A stretch of 43,678 nucleotides of DNA, from NCBI GenBank assembly GCA_017462265.1, contig JAFTRN010000045.1, positions 1 through 43,678 of the forward strand. Reading direction: 5' to 3'. Positions 36,651 to 43,678 of the stretch are shown piece by piece (the stretch's first letter is position 1; the number at the start of each line of letters is the position of its first letter). A program made the translations under genes and the position numbers. The notes under the pieces were generated by a model. That model worked only from the letters and a program-made list of their open reading frames with translations. It had not been told where the DNA came from and ran no database searches. Source of the stretch: Coprobacter sp. (lineage in GTDB: Bacteria; Bacteroidota; Bacteroidia; Bacteroidales; UBA11471).

Positions 36651-36841
36651 AATCTTAGAAGTTTTTTTACGCAAAAGTATATCCCGACGAGTGGGCCGAT
36701 ATGGGCAATTTATAAAAAACGCATCGGCGGGATTGCCGATTTGATAATTTCCACATAAAAGTCGTGCGATAACAGCCTTTATTTGCCTCCGCAAACGATG
36801 TTTTGCACTATCATTTTACAAACTTTATAATCATAAAACTT
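36651..36841. promoter_or_regulatory. divergent promoter region of tail-hub and portal genes
   Basis: On the minus strand TACTTTTG (36679-36672) is a perfect -7 element about 22 nt before the tail-hub ATG, with no clear TTTG upstream. A palindrome ATCGGC-GGGATT-GCCGAT lies at 36723-36740. For the portal a sigma-70-like TTGCAC (36804-36809), 17 nt and TATAAT (36826-36831) lie only about 4 nt before a start codon at 36842. I cannot say whether that site is used in a Bacteroidota host. The region could carry a common operator. Confidence 0.4.
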
Positions 36842-38698
36842 ATGCGTAAAAACACATTTCAATCCAAAGCCGACCGCCTGACAGGGGCTCAAAACTCGTC
36901 GGGCATAGAGGGCGATATACCCTCGAACACCAACAACGATTGCCATCGTGTGCTGTGGCAGGCCAAGCAAGCCTGGGAGGGGCTCGACAACTACCGCCGA
37001 CGCCGTACCCGCTGTCGCAACTACACATTCGGCAACCAATGGAACGACATCATCACCCTGCCCGACGGACGCGCCATCAGCGAAGAGCAGTATCTCAAAG
37101 AGCAGGGCAAAGTACCCTTGAAAAACAACATGATACGCAAACTTGTAAAAAACGTGGTGGGGCAGTTCCGCTCGGTGCAGACACAACCCGTGTGTATTGC
37201 CCGTGACCGTCGCGAGCAATCGCTGAGCGAGCTGTTGAGCAGTACGTTGCAATATGTGCATCAACACAACCACCTGTGGGAAATCGACGGGCGTACCCTC
37301 GAAGAGTTTCTCATCTCGGGCAGTTGCTTCCATAAAGTGAGCTACGGCCATCGCCGTGGTAAGGGCGACGTGTGGGTAGATGAGATAAGTCCCGCACGTA
37401 TATTCTTCAACAAAATGGAGGACAGCCGTCTGTGGGACTGCACCCTCATCGGCGAACTGCACGACATACCCATTGCCGACCTGCTGAGCAATTTCGCCCG
37501 AGGCTCGCGCGAACGAGCCGTTGCCCTACGCGAGATTTACAGCCGGGTGAGCGAGGAGAACCTGCACGCCCACTACGACAATCTCAGCGGTGAGCGACTC
37601 GATAATCTCGACTTCTTCATGCCCGGCGACGAACGTATGTGTCGTGTCATCGAGGTCTGGCGATACGAGAGCCGTGAACGTATCAAATGCCACGACACCC
37701 TCACCGGCGAGTACTACAAAGAGGAACTGTCGCACCTCCCGGCCATCGAGGCCGAGAACCGCCGTCGTATAACCGAAGCCGCTACCGCAGGTATCCCCGC
37801 CGAGCATATAGCCCTCATCGACACAGAGTGGTTTATCGACCATTTCTGGTACTATCGCTTCTTCTCACCCTTGGGCGACGTGCTGGCCGAGGGCGAGACT
37901 CCCTATTGGCACGGCGAGCACCCCTATACTTTCAAACTCTATCCGCTCATCGACGGCGAGATACACTCCTTTGTAGAGGATATTATCGACCAGCAACGCT
38001 ATATCAACCGCCTCATTACGCTTGTTGATTTCATCATGGGTTCGAGTGCCAAAGGGGTGTTGCTCTTTCCCGAAAATCAGATTCCCGACGGTATGAGTAT
38101 CGAGGATATAGCCGACGAATGGACCCGCTACAACGGCGTGATACTCTTCAAGCCGCGCGCCGGCGAAGCCCTGCCCCAACAAATATCGATGAACGCCACC
38201 AACATCGGGGCTTATGAATTGCTGAAACTGCAAATGCAACTGCTCGAAAACATCTCGGGCGTGCATGGAGCCATGCAGGGCGAGACACCGCGCGGAGGAA
38301 CACCGGCATCACTCTACAATCAGCAACGGCAGAATGCCGAGGTCAATCTCATCGATATGTTCGAGACCTTCAAATGTTTCAGAGAAAGTCGCGATACCAA
38401 GATACTGAAAGTAATACAACAATACTACGACGAGCGCTACCGCGAAATGAGTAACGAGAAGTATGACGAGGGTAATCCCCGCTATACCCCCGACGACGTA
38501 CGCAATGCCGAACTCGATGTGGCCATTACCGAATCTACCTCATCACCGGCCTATCGCACCGCCTCCAACGAGTTCCTGCTCGAGCTCTTCCGCATGGGCC
38601 GGATTTCACTCGAAACCCTGCTCGAAAACGGCACATTCCCCTTTGCCGACCGCCTGCTGCAAAGCGTGGAGCGAGAGCACAACGCCACGCCTGAATAA
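36842..38698 (+). CDS. phage portal protein
   Basis: The 618-residue product resembles P22-type portal proteins, the dodecameric DNA-entry ring of tailed phages. It has an N-terminal Y-R-R-R-R/YTFGNQWND motif, KNNMIRKLVKNVVGQFRSVQ, the long wing region, DIIDQQRYINRLITLVDFIMG near residues 390-410, and a helical stem/crown with MNATNIGAYELLKLQMQLLENISG and TPASLYNQQRQNAEVN. No frameshift or internal stop is present. The ATG at 36842 is preferred over an in-frame ATG at 36803 because MRKNTFQSKAD gives the normal polar start. The gene stands alone on the plus strand with its own terminator, with no capsid or scaffold gene next to it. Confidence 0.78.
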   Translation: MRKNTFQSKADRLTGAQNSSGIEGDIPSNTNNDCHRVLWQAKQAWEGLDNYRRRRTRCRNYTFGNQWNDIITLPDGRAISEEQYLKEQGKVPLKNNMIRKLVKNVVGQFRSVQTQPVCIARDRREQSLSELLSSTLQYVHQHNHLWEIDGRTLEEFLISGSCFHKVSYGHRRGKGDVWVDEISPARIFFNKMEDSRLWDCTLIGELHDIPIADLLSNFARGSRERAVALREIYSRVSEENLHAHYDNLSGERLDNLDFFMPGDERMCRVIEVWRYESRERIKCHDTLTGEYYKEELSHLPAIEAENRRRITEAATAGIPAEHIALIDTEWFIDHFWYYRFFSPLGDVLAEGETPYWHGEHPYTFKLYPLIDGEIHSFVEDIIDQQRYINRLITLVDFIMGSSAKGVLLFPENQIPDGMSIEDIADEWTRYNGVILFKPRAGEALPQQISMNATNIGAYELLKLQMQLLENISGVHGAMQGETPRGGTPASLYNQQRQNAEVNLIDMFETFKCFRESRDTKILKVIQQYYDERYREMSNEKYDEGNPRYTPDDVRNAELDVAITESTSSPAYRTASNEFLLELFRMGRISLETLLENGTFPFADRLLQSVEREHNATPE

Positions 38699-38704
38699 AT
38701 ATGA

Positions 38705-38744
38705 GAGGGTGTGCCAAATATATTATGACACACCCTCCTTTTTT
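38705..38744 (+). terminator. intrinsic terminator of the portal gene
   Basis: GAGGGTGTG (38705-38713) and CACACCCTC (38729-38737) form a perfect 9-bp stem followed by CTTTTTT. It lies a few nt after the portal stop codon. The convergent DUF4919 gene ends 40 nt further on. Confidence 0.88.
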
Positions 38745-38784
38745 CGTCTTTGCGACCCCATGCGAAGAGGTCAGAATCTATTTG

Positions 38785-39495
38785 TTATTCTTTGTATTTG
38801 CGATGATACTCCTCGAGCAGACGGCTCACATTGAAATAGAATCCACGTGCGTTGCCTATGAGGTCATATACCCCTATATAGTCGTAGCAGGGCGCGCGAA
38901 ACTCATAATTCTCGGGCATCACACCCAGGGTATTGAGCAGGTCGTAGGCATGCTCGGGCTCGATGATATGCCATGCGGTTTCGGGGGTGAGACCGTCGCC
39001 CGTGGAATGTATCGCGTCGAGTATGTGGTGTATGCGTCCCTGCCAAAAGGCAAGTTCAGCAGCATCGTCGGTGAGCGTGGAGGTATATACCAACACCGAC
39101 ATACGTCGCAAGTCGAAGGGGTTGTCATCGAGCACCATGCGGGCATATTTCTGCATCACGGCACACTGCTCGGCGGTGTGGTTGCGACAAGCGTAGAGCG
39201 AGTCGAGCGCCCGCTCATGCGACGATTGACGATAAGGATCGTAATCCTCTTGGAAAGTGTAGCCGAAATAGAGGTAACGATACTCCTCGGTGGTGATGGT
39301 GGTGTCGCGCGAGAGGTAACGCTCCATCAATATAGGGTAATAAAAGGGCGACTCGCTATCGTTCACAGCCTGTCGTATAGCCTCCATGTCGAGGGCTACA
39401 ACGGCTAATGTATCGGGAGCTGTATGCGGACGCGATATGGCACGGCTCATCACCGGACACATCAGCAATAGTGTCAATATCAATGTTCTTATCAT
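38785..39495 (-). CDS. DUF4919-type exported protein
   Basis: The product is about 236 residues with a signal peptide (MIRTLILTLLLMCPVMSRA). The remainder resembles the Bacteroidota DUF4919 family (YRYLYFGYTFQEDYDPYRQS, CNH-rich helical repeats, TAWHIIEPEHAYDLLNTLG). Function is unknown and no catalytic motif is seen. The upstream-extended frame to 39561 overlaps the phosphatase gene and does not look like a signal peptide, so the start at 39495 is chosen. It follows the phosphatase by 22 nt, probably on one transcript. Confidence 0.68.
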   Translation of the reverse strand: MIRTLILTLLLMCPVMSRAISRPHTAPDTLAVVALDMEAIRQAVNDSESPFYYPILMERYLSRDTTITTEEYRYLYFGYTFQEDYDPYRQSSHERALDSLYACRNHTAEQCAVMQKYARMVLDDNPFDLRRMSVLVYTSTLTDDAAELAFWQGRIHHILDAIHSTGDGLTPETAWHIIEPEHAYDLLNTLGVMPENYEFRAPCYDYIGVYDLIGNARGFYFNVSRLLEEYHRKYKE

Positions 39496-39517
39496 AAGAG
39501 GTATTTTAAACAGCTTC

Positions 39518-40015
39518 TTATTTCCGGGGGTACAGCGTATCGAGCAGTCCCTCGCAAGCATCTTCGAGTATCGTCAGTACCAACTCGAAGCCCTCGGCCC
39601 CGCTGTAATAGGGGTCGGGCACATGGTCGTGCACATAGTGGCGGGCATAGTCGGTCATGCGATGTATCTTGGCCATTGCCTCCACGTCGGGGGCCATGCG
39701 GCGCAAGCGGTCTATGTTGTTGTCGTCCATACCGATTATGAGGTCGAAACGGTCGAAATCGTCGTCGGTCACGGGGCGCGAACGATGCTCGAGCAGATAG
39801 CCTCGCCGTGCGGCGTGCGCACGCATACGAGCGTCGGGCAACTCACCGGCATGACCGGCGTATGTACCGGCCGAGTCCACCTCCACACAGCGCGACAAGC
39901 CGCGCTCTTGCAGCAGATGGAGCATGATGCCCTCGGCCGCCGGCGAACGACAGATGTTGCCGAGGCATACAAACAATATACGATAACGACGGGTTGTATC
40001 GGTGGGGACAGGCAT
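39518..40015 (-). CDS. low-molecular-weight protein tyrosine phosphatase
   Basis: The 165-residue product has the active-site loop CLGNICRS (Cys17 to Arg23) near the N-terminus and the acid-base motif VPDPYY with Asp134, the two marks of the LMW-PTP family. It removes phosphate from tyrosine residues, often of capsule-related kinases in bacteria. No kinase gene is near. It is followed by the DUF4919 gene. A perfect terminator in the opposite orientation sits just upstream of its start. Confidence 0.93.
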   Translation of the reverse strand: MPVPTDTTRRYRILFVCLGNICRSPAAEGIMLHLLQERGLSRCVEVDSAGTYAGHAGELPDARMRAHAARRGYLLEHRSRPVTDDDFDRFDLIIGMDDNNIDRLRRMAPDVEAMAKIHRMTDYARHYVHDHVPDPYYSGAEGFELVLTILEDACEGLLDTLYPRK

Positions 40016-40033
40016 TGTTGTTGGGGTATTTAC

Positions 40034-40079
40034 GACAAGAGGGTGTCTAATACCATAGACACCCTCTTGTCTTTTTTTT
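40034..40079 (+). terminator. perfect intrinsic terminator facing against both neighbours
   Basis: GACAAGAGGGTGTCTA (40034-40049), a 6-nt loop and its perfect complement TAGACACCCTCTTGTC (40056-40071) form a 16-bp stem followed by eight T. The U-run is on the plus strand, but the phosphatase gene on its left and rpmA on its right are both on the minus strand. On the minus strand no U-run follows the stem. It is therefore not the normal terminator of rpmA, though it may still pause or stabilise that transcript. Confidence 0.9.
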
Positions 40080-40122
40080 GACTATGTGTTCCTTGTGTGC
40101 GTATAACGCACGAGGAATGTTC

Positions 40123-40380
40123 TTAGTTCAGGGGTTCAACCGAAACATAGGAACGGTTGTCTTTTTTCTTACGGAACACTACTACACCATCGATGAGAGC
40201 GAACAAGGTGTGGTCTTTACCAATACCTACGTTCAAACCGGGGTGATGTACTGTACCTCTTTGACGCACGATGATGTTACCGGCTTTAGCGGTCTGTCCG
40301 CCATATACCTTTACTCCTAATCGTTTGCTTTCTGATTCGCGGCCGTTCTTCGAACTACCGACACCTTTCTTATGTGCCAT
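40123..40380 (-). CDS. rpmA: 50S ribosomal protein L27
   Basis: The 85-residue product is L27: [20 protein letters not shown] followed by [20 protein letters not shown], the conserved basic N-terminus that reaches the peptidyl-transferase centre. The N-terminus begins directly with MAHKK, so no processed extension is present. It follows rplU by 23 nt in the usual rplU-rpmA order. Confidence 0.97.
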   Translation of the reverse strand: MAHKKGVGSSKNGRESESKRLGVKVYGGQTAKAGNIIVRQRGTVHHPGLNVGIGKDHTLFALIDGVVVFRKKKDNRSYVSVEPLN

Positions 40381-40403
40381 ATTCTTCTCGTTTAATTAGG
40401 GTT

Positions 40404-40715
40404 TTAAGCAACAACTTCTTTAATTAACACTTCGGTAAAGCATTGACGGTGACCGTTACGTTTGCGGTATCCTTTTCTGCGTTTTTTCTTGAAGACGATG
40501 ATACGTTCGCCTTTGAGATGAGAAAGAACTTCGCATACTACTTTTGCGCCTTCTACGGTAGGAGCACCTACGGTTACTGCGCCGTCGTTGTCAACCAACA
40601 ACACTTTGTCAAATTCGACAGCTGCGCCTTGCTCGGCTGCCAAACGGTGAACATACAATCTCTTGCCGGCCTCGGCTTTGAATTGTTGTCCTTGAATTTC
40701 TACAATTACGTACAT
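40404..40715 (-). CDS. rplU: 50S ribosomal protein L21
   Basis: The 103-residue product is L21, with [20 protein letters not shown] at the N-terminus, the [20 protein letters not shown] core and the C-terminal basic [16 protein letters not shown] that binds 23S rRNA. It is the first gene of rplU-rpmA and has its own good promoter upstream. Confidence 0.97.
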   Translation of the reverse strand: MYVIVEIQGQQFKAEAGKRLYVHRLAAEQGAAVEFDKVLLVDNDGAVTVGAPTVEGAKVVCEVLSHLKGERIIVFKKKRRKGYRKRNGHRQCFTEVLIKEVVA

Positions 40716-40798
40716 CTGTTATATTTTACAGGTTACCTCCGCCGGGTGACTGCTCGTCGTGAGCCGTTCTTATGTACCCGATTACGGAATAAGAGCCG

Positions 40799-40829
40799 CA
40801 AAGTTACGTACTTATTTCGAAATTCCCAA
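40799..40829 (-). promoter_or_regulatory. promoter of rplU-rpmA
   Basis: On the minus strand TTG (40829-40827) is followed after 20 nt by TAACTTTG (40806-40799), a full match. Transcription would start near 40792, leaving a leader of about 77 nt before the rplU start. Confidence 0.72.
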
Positions 40830-40917
40830 GTTTTTCTACAACCTTTTTGTTACATATATTAGAATATACTCATTATAAGCCATTTACACCCATATCTCAA
40901 CCGAGCTCCGGTGGCCG

Positions 40918-40959
40918 TTTATTCCTCGGCAGACGCTTGGCCCAAGCGTTCCTACGATG
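40918..40959. repeat. REP-like palindromic repeat, copy 1
   Basis: This 42-bp unit differs from 43384-43425 in three positions. Its centre, ACGCTTGGCCCAAGCGT, is an imperfect palindrome that can fold into a hairpin. The element lies between rplU and the terminase gene and shows no coding potential. Confidence 0.8.
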
Positions 40960-40979
40960 GTCGATGCCAAACCTGTGAA

Positions 40980-41030
40980 ATGTAGGGGCACACAATCTGT
41001 GCGTGCGTGGAAATGCCCCTCGCCCTACAT
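40980..41030. repeat. nested inverted repeat across the terminase stop codon
   Basis: ATGTAGGG (40980-40987) is complementary to CCCTACAT (41023-41030), and inside it AGGGGCA (40984-40990) to TGCCCCT (41014-41020), with an inner GCACA/TGTGC pair. The terminase stop codon (41025-41027) lies in the right arm. It may act as a terminator-like hairpin for that gene or be a dispersed repeat. The motif GTAGGG(G)CACAC also occurs near 43104. Confidence 0.55.
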
Positions 41031-43028
41031 ACTCGCCTCACTCACACGGGCGAAGCGGTCGTGAGCTATCGTACGACGCTCGGCAATAATCCTCGGCAGC
41101 GGCTCGGTATAGCATATATAGGTACCTATACAGCGGGTGATGAGTATATCGTCGTGGTGCCCCTCCATGGCGCCAAACGTGCCGTTGGGTTTACGCTCGA
41201 ACACGTCGTGCTCGTAGCAGGCAAGCTCATCGCGCTCGATATAGCCCCGCTCGCGCAGCATCTGCACCTGATGATTGATGATAAGCGTCTTGGTGGCCCT
41301 ATTCATGTGAAAGCCCCATCGCGAGGGTGCCGTAGAGCGTATATTCTCGGCCGACGCGCGAGCGTAGAGGCGGGTATAGGCGTCGGACAGCGTGTCGAGT
41401 ATATACTCCGTGTGCTCACCGTCGGTATGCTCGGTCTCGAGGGTGTTACTCTCTATCACCAGCAGGGCGTTGTGATAGTAAGCCGCTATCCCGGCCGCCT
41501 TCCACGCCAGCAGGTCGTGGTCGATATGTCCGCGCCATTGCGCCACGACCTCGGGCACACCGCCATACATCTGCCAGTAGCGGTCGAAGACCACGATCAC
41601 CGAGTAGTCGGCTTTTGCCGAGCGACCGCCTATATCCACCACCGCCACATATCGGTCGGCCACCGTGTCGTCGGTATCGGGCAGCGCCCACACCTGCAAC
41701 CGTCCCGTCGCGTCATCGACGAAGTGTAACCCTTGCAACGCCTCCCGGCCCGACAGGGCGTCGCCACATACCTCTCCCACGTAATCGGGCTTCCGGCAGT
41801 CGGCTCGCAACTCCTGCACTCGGCGTATATCAAACACCCGGTCGCCACTGTGGTTGAAGGCCTCCACATCATCGCTCGGATACTCGGCCATCATATCGGC
41901 ATGGTCGCTATATTCGCGACGTTTCAGGCGATACCACGCTATGGCCTCGAGGGTGGCGCCACGCAGCCACAACGAGTGTTCATACTCGTCGAGCGAGGCG
42001 ACAAATGCGGCCGCATCGTCGATAGGCGCGGTATATATCTCTATCTCGTACCACGGCACGAACACAAATTGCTTGTCGCTTTCGCCACGCTTGGCCCGCT
42101 CACATTCGCGGTGGAAATAGTTGCCTGTGCCATTGGCGGTGCTCTCCAGCACTACGAGCGAGAGGGGCAACAGCGCCACCGAACCACATACCGAGCGTAT
42201 GAGCGACTCGGGCGACTTCTGCCGGGTTGCCGGCCAAAATGCCACCTCGGAGAGATGCGCCATCACGGCATCGCTGCCGCGTACCGACTCGGGTGTCTCG
42301 GCCGACGATATGGTCACCCGGCTCTCCACCCCGTCGATTACCGACGTATTCACCATGCGCTCATAGGGGCGGAAACGAGGCTCCACCCCATCGGGCATCA
42401 GCCAGGCGGGATAGCCGGCCAGCAACTTGGTGTACATGCCCCGTATGTTGGCGGCCGCGTCTTTCAAGTGAGCGCATATCACGCTGTGCCAACTGCGCCT
42501 GTGCACCAGCTGTATCCACGCCATATATAATTGTACAAGAGTGGAACCACCCCATTGTCGGGCCTTGAGCAGTATGAGGCGTATGGGCTGCCGGTTGCGG
42601 CGCATGGTTTCGAGGCTCACAAGCAAGCGGCGTTGCGGACGATTGAGGCGAAACGGGATATCGCCATCGCCCATCTTATCTTTGATGCGGGCGAACATCA
42701 CCGCCCAAAATTCAAAATCATAGCGTATGCGCACCTTCACCCAGCGACGCCACACCTCCTCGCGCAGGGCGTCGCTCTCGGGCTCACCCAACTCCCGGGC
42801 GATAAATGCCGACATCGAACCGCAGGCACGCAAGCGACGCACCATCTCCACCTCGGCGAGCATCTCCTCGGGAATATATTGCAGGGGGATAGGCGCGTCG
42901 GGCAAGTGCATACACACACGCGGACCTACGGCTGCCCCCTCGCCCGTATCGGGGTGATAGGGCGCGTCGCGCTCCTCGTTGCGGCGGCGATTCTCGGCAA
43001 CGATTTCATCTACATTCATTTTTTCCAT
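41025..43028 (-). CDS. phage terminase large subunit
   Basis: The 667-residue product is a complete DNA-packaging motor. The ATPase part has a P-loop variant KARQWGGST (155-163), a Walker B-like MAHLSEVAFWP (Glu261) and the coupling motif STANG near 296-300. The nuclease part has VDIGGRSAKADYS with Asp465, VIESNT with Glu526, and HHDDIL with Asp626/627, the three acidic positions of the RNase-H-like fold. All motifs are intact. The ATG at 43028 (MEKMNVDE) is preferred to an upstream one. The gene lies apart from the portal gene, with rpmA/rplU, the phosphatase and DUF4919 genes between them; no small terminase gene is seen. Confidence 0.88.
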   Translation of the reverse strand: MEKMNVDEIVAENRRRNEERDAPYHPDTGEGAAVGPRVCMHLPDAPIPLQYIPEEMLAEVEMVRRLRACGSMSAFIARELGEPESDALREEVWRRWVKVRIRYDFEFWAVMFARIKDKMGDGDIPFRLNRPQRRLLVSLETMRRNRQPIRLILLKARQWGGSTLVQLYMAWIQLVHRRSWHSVICAHLKDAAANIRGMYTKLLAGYPAWLMPDGVEPRFRPYERMVNTSVIDGVESRVTISSAETPESVRGSDAVMAHLSEVAFWPATRQKSPESLIRSVCGSVALLPLSLVVLESTANGTGNYFHRECERAKRGESDKQFVFVPWYEIEIYTAPIDDAAAFVASLDEYEHSLWLRGATLEAIAWYRLKRREYSDHADMMAEYPSDDVEAFNHSGDRVFDIRRVQELRADCRKPDYVGEVCGDALSGREALQGLHFVDDATGRLQVWALPDTDDTVADRYVAVVDIGGRSAKADYSVIVVFDRYWQMYGGVPEVVAQWRGHIDHDLLAWKAAGIAAYYHNALLVIESNTLETEHTDGEHTEYILDTLSDAYTRLYARASAENIRSTAPSRWGFHMNRATKTLIINHQVQMLRERGYIERDELACYEHDVFERKPNGTFGAMEGHHDDILITRCIGTYICYTEPLPRIIAERRTIAHDRFARVSEASM

Positions 43029-43239
43029 CGTTTTTTTCGCAAAATTGAGGGAAATTCGCACCCTCTTTTAGGGAAAATTATAGAAAAACGATACAATACC
43101 TCCGTAGGGCCACACGGCTCGTGTGTCCGAGGGAGATTGAGCGCTTCCCGCTCACGTTTTTGTATCGTTTCGGTTCCGTGCGAACCGCTACGCTTATCGC
43201 ACGGCTAATAAGATATAGCCCTTCGGGCAAACGGTTCTA

Positions 43240-43288
43240 CACAATATCTGCCCGAATGGGCCGAATTTGAATAGCCGAGGGCTTAGCG
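43240..43288. repeat. inverted partner of the repeat at 1-49
   Basis: This segment is the reverse complement of 1-49 with one mismatch. The whole region 43062-43436 is non-coding and also contains the palindromic 43102-43126 stretch (GGCCACACGGCTCGTGTGTC). No gene is supported here; a 65-codon minus-strand frame at 43335-43532 is rejected. Confidence 0.85.
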
Positions 43289-43344
43289 ATAGCGTGTTTA
43301 CAATCTCGGCGACTATGTCGCCAACTCCCTCCCCCTAACGGGTA

Positions 43345-43376
43345 CTCCCTCTATAAACAGAGGGAGAGCTTTTTTC
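43345..43376 (+). terminator. hairpin with T-run, plus orientation
   Basis: CTCCCTCT (43345-43352), a 6-nt loop and AGAGGGAG (43359-43366) form a perfect 8-bp stem followed by AGCTTTTTT. There is no plus-strand gene between the portal (ending 38698) and this site. Like the one at 40034, it faces against the minus-strand genes beside it. Confidence 0.7.
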
Positions 43377-43383
43377 TACACCA

Positions 43384-43425
43384 TTTATTCCTCGGCGGAC
43401 GCTTGGGCCAAGCGTCCCTACGATG
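43384..43425. repeat. REP-like palindromic repeat, copy 2
   Basis: This is the second copy of the 42-bp unit seen at 40918-40959. Here the centre GGACGCTTGGGCCAAGCGTC is a near-perfect palindrome. The two copies lie 2.5 kb apart on either side of the terminase gene. Confidence 0.8.
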
Positions 43426-43436
43426 TATAAAAAATT

Positions 43437-43678
43437 ATTGGTGTCCGATAAAAGGAATACATCGAAGATGTTATTTATAAGAAACCCCACAATGTAACGC
43501 AGTGAAATTGTGGGGATAGAGACAGATATCAAAAACTACGTCGGAGACGTTGCTGTAATACTCGATTACCTAACGGCAATCTTTTTATAACACAAACTCA
43601 AGCCCCTCTTTTTATTTTATCGCATAAATTATCTTAAATCATAGTTTTCCGAAGATTTTTTAAATCTTTATCGGACAC
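43437..43678. mobile_element. MITE-like element with 16-bp terminal inverted repeats
   Basis: ATTGGTGTCCGATAAA (43437-43452) is the left terminus. The window ends in TTTATCGGACAC, and the copy at 60-179 continues to TTTATCGGACACCAAT, the exact complement. The element would be about 246 bp long and ends four bases beyond the window. Inside it, CCCCACAAT and ATTGTGGGG (43485-43515) form a hairpin. There is no transposase, so a miniature element moved by a full-length relative, or the end of a larger IS, is inferred. Bases 43563-43678 repeat 60-175. Confidence 0.55.

Noticed and set aside
34080..43028. A complete prophage
   Set aside because: No integrase, capsid, lysis or replication gene is visible and essential host genes separate the phage-like genes.
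43335..43532. 65-codon frame on the minus strand
   Set aside because: It lies in repeats and hairpins at the end of the window and resembles no known protein.

Overview
The window is a gene-dense piece of a Bacteroidales (Bacteroidota) chromosome. The evidence is a complete type V (Mfa/Fim-like) fimbrial operon with DUF3575 and DUF5119 members, Bacteroidota-type promoters (TTG or TTTG, about 20 nt, then TAnnTTTG), a SUF operon of the Bacteroidota order sufB-C-D-S, and the pairing of nadK with a divergent pdxJ-exbB-exbD-tonB operon. I cannot name the genus from sequence alone. Both ends lie in repeats that also occur at the opposite end, so the window may be a whole contig that stopped at repeats.

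Layout. 1-478 is non-coding: two repeats and the gdhA promoter. 479-4411 (+) carries glutamate dehydrogenase, a secreted GH28 pectinase-like enzyme and a Sel1-repeat protein. 4413-13864 (-) is a six-gene fimbrial operon, in transcription order DUF3575 outer-membrane protein, DUF5119 lipoprotein, probable major fimbrillin, second fimbrillin, a lipoprotein with a beta-trefoil-like insert and a very large tip-like lipoprotein. 14071-15733 (+) is a TrpB-type tryptophan synthase gene preceded by a classical attenuator with a 23-codon leader peptide holding two Trp codons. 15734-16071 holds three 33-bp-spaced repeats. 16072-21584 (-) is a run pdxJ-exbB-exbD-tonB-sodium:solute symporter-SpoIID. 21802-23394 (+) is nadK and a YgjP-like metalloprotease. 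23473-28414 (+) is rimP-nusA-infB behind a promoter and a terminator-like leader hairpin. 28544-34074 (+) is cvpA-sufB-sufC-sufD-sufS.

The right third is the most unusual part. Three full-length tailed-phage-type genes (a tail hub/nozzle-like protein, a portal protein and a large terminase subunit) lie at 34080-36650 (-), 36842-38698 (+) and 41025-43028 (-). They are split by ordinary host genes: a DUF4919 protein, a low-molecular-weight phosphatase, rpmA and rplU. No integrase, capsid, lysis or replication gene is visible. This could be a decayed prophage, or a domesticated, possibly gene-transfer-agent-like, packaging module. The last 600 bases are a mosaic of palindromic and dispersed repeats, including a MITE-like element with 16-bp terminal inverted repeats.

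How the parts work together. The energy module (ExbB/ExbD/TonB) drives outer-membrane uptake. The symporter and SpoIID downstream suggest use or recycling of cell-wall or other sugars. The fimbrial operon builds a surface adhesin. The suf, rimP-nusA-infB and rplU-rpmA blocks are housekeeping.
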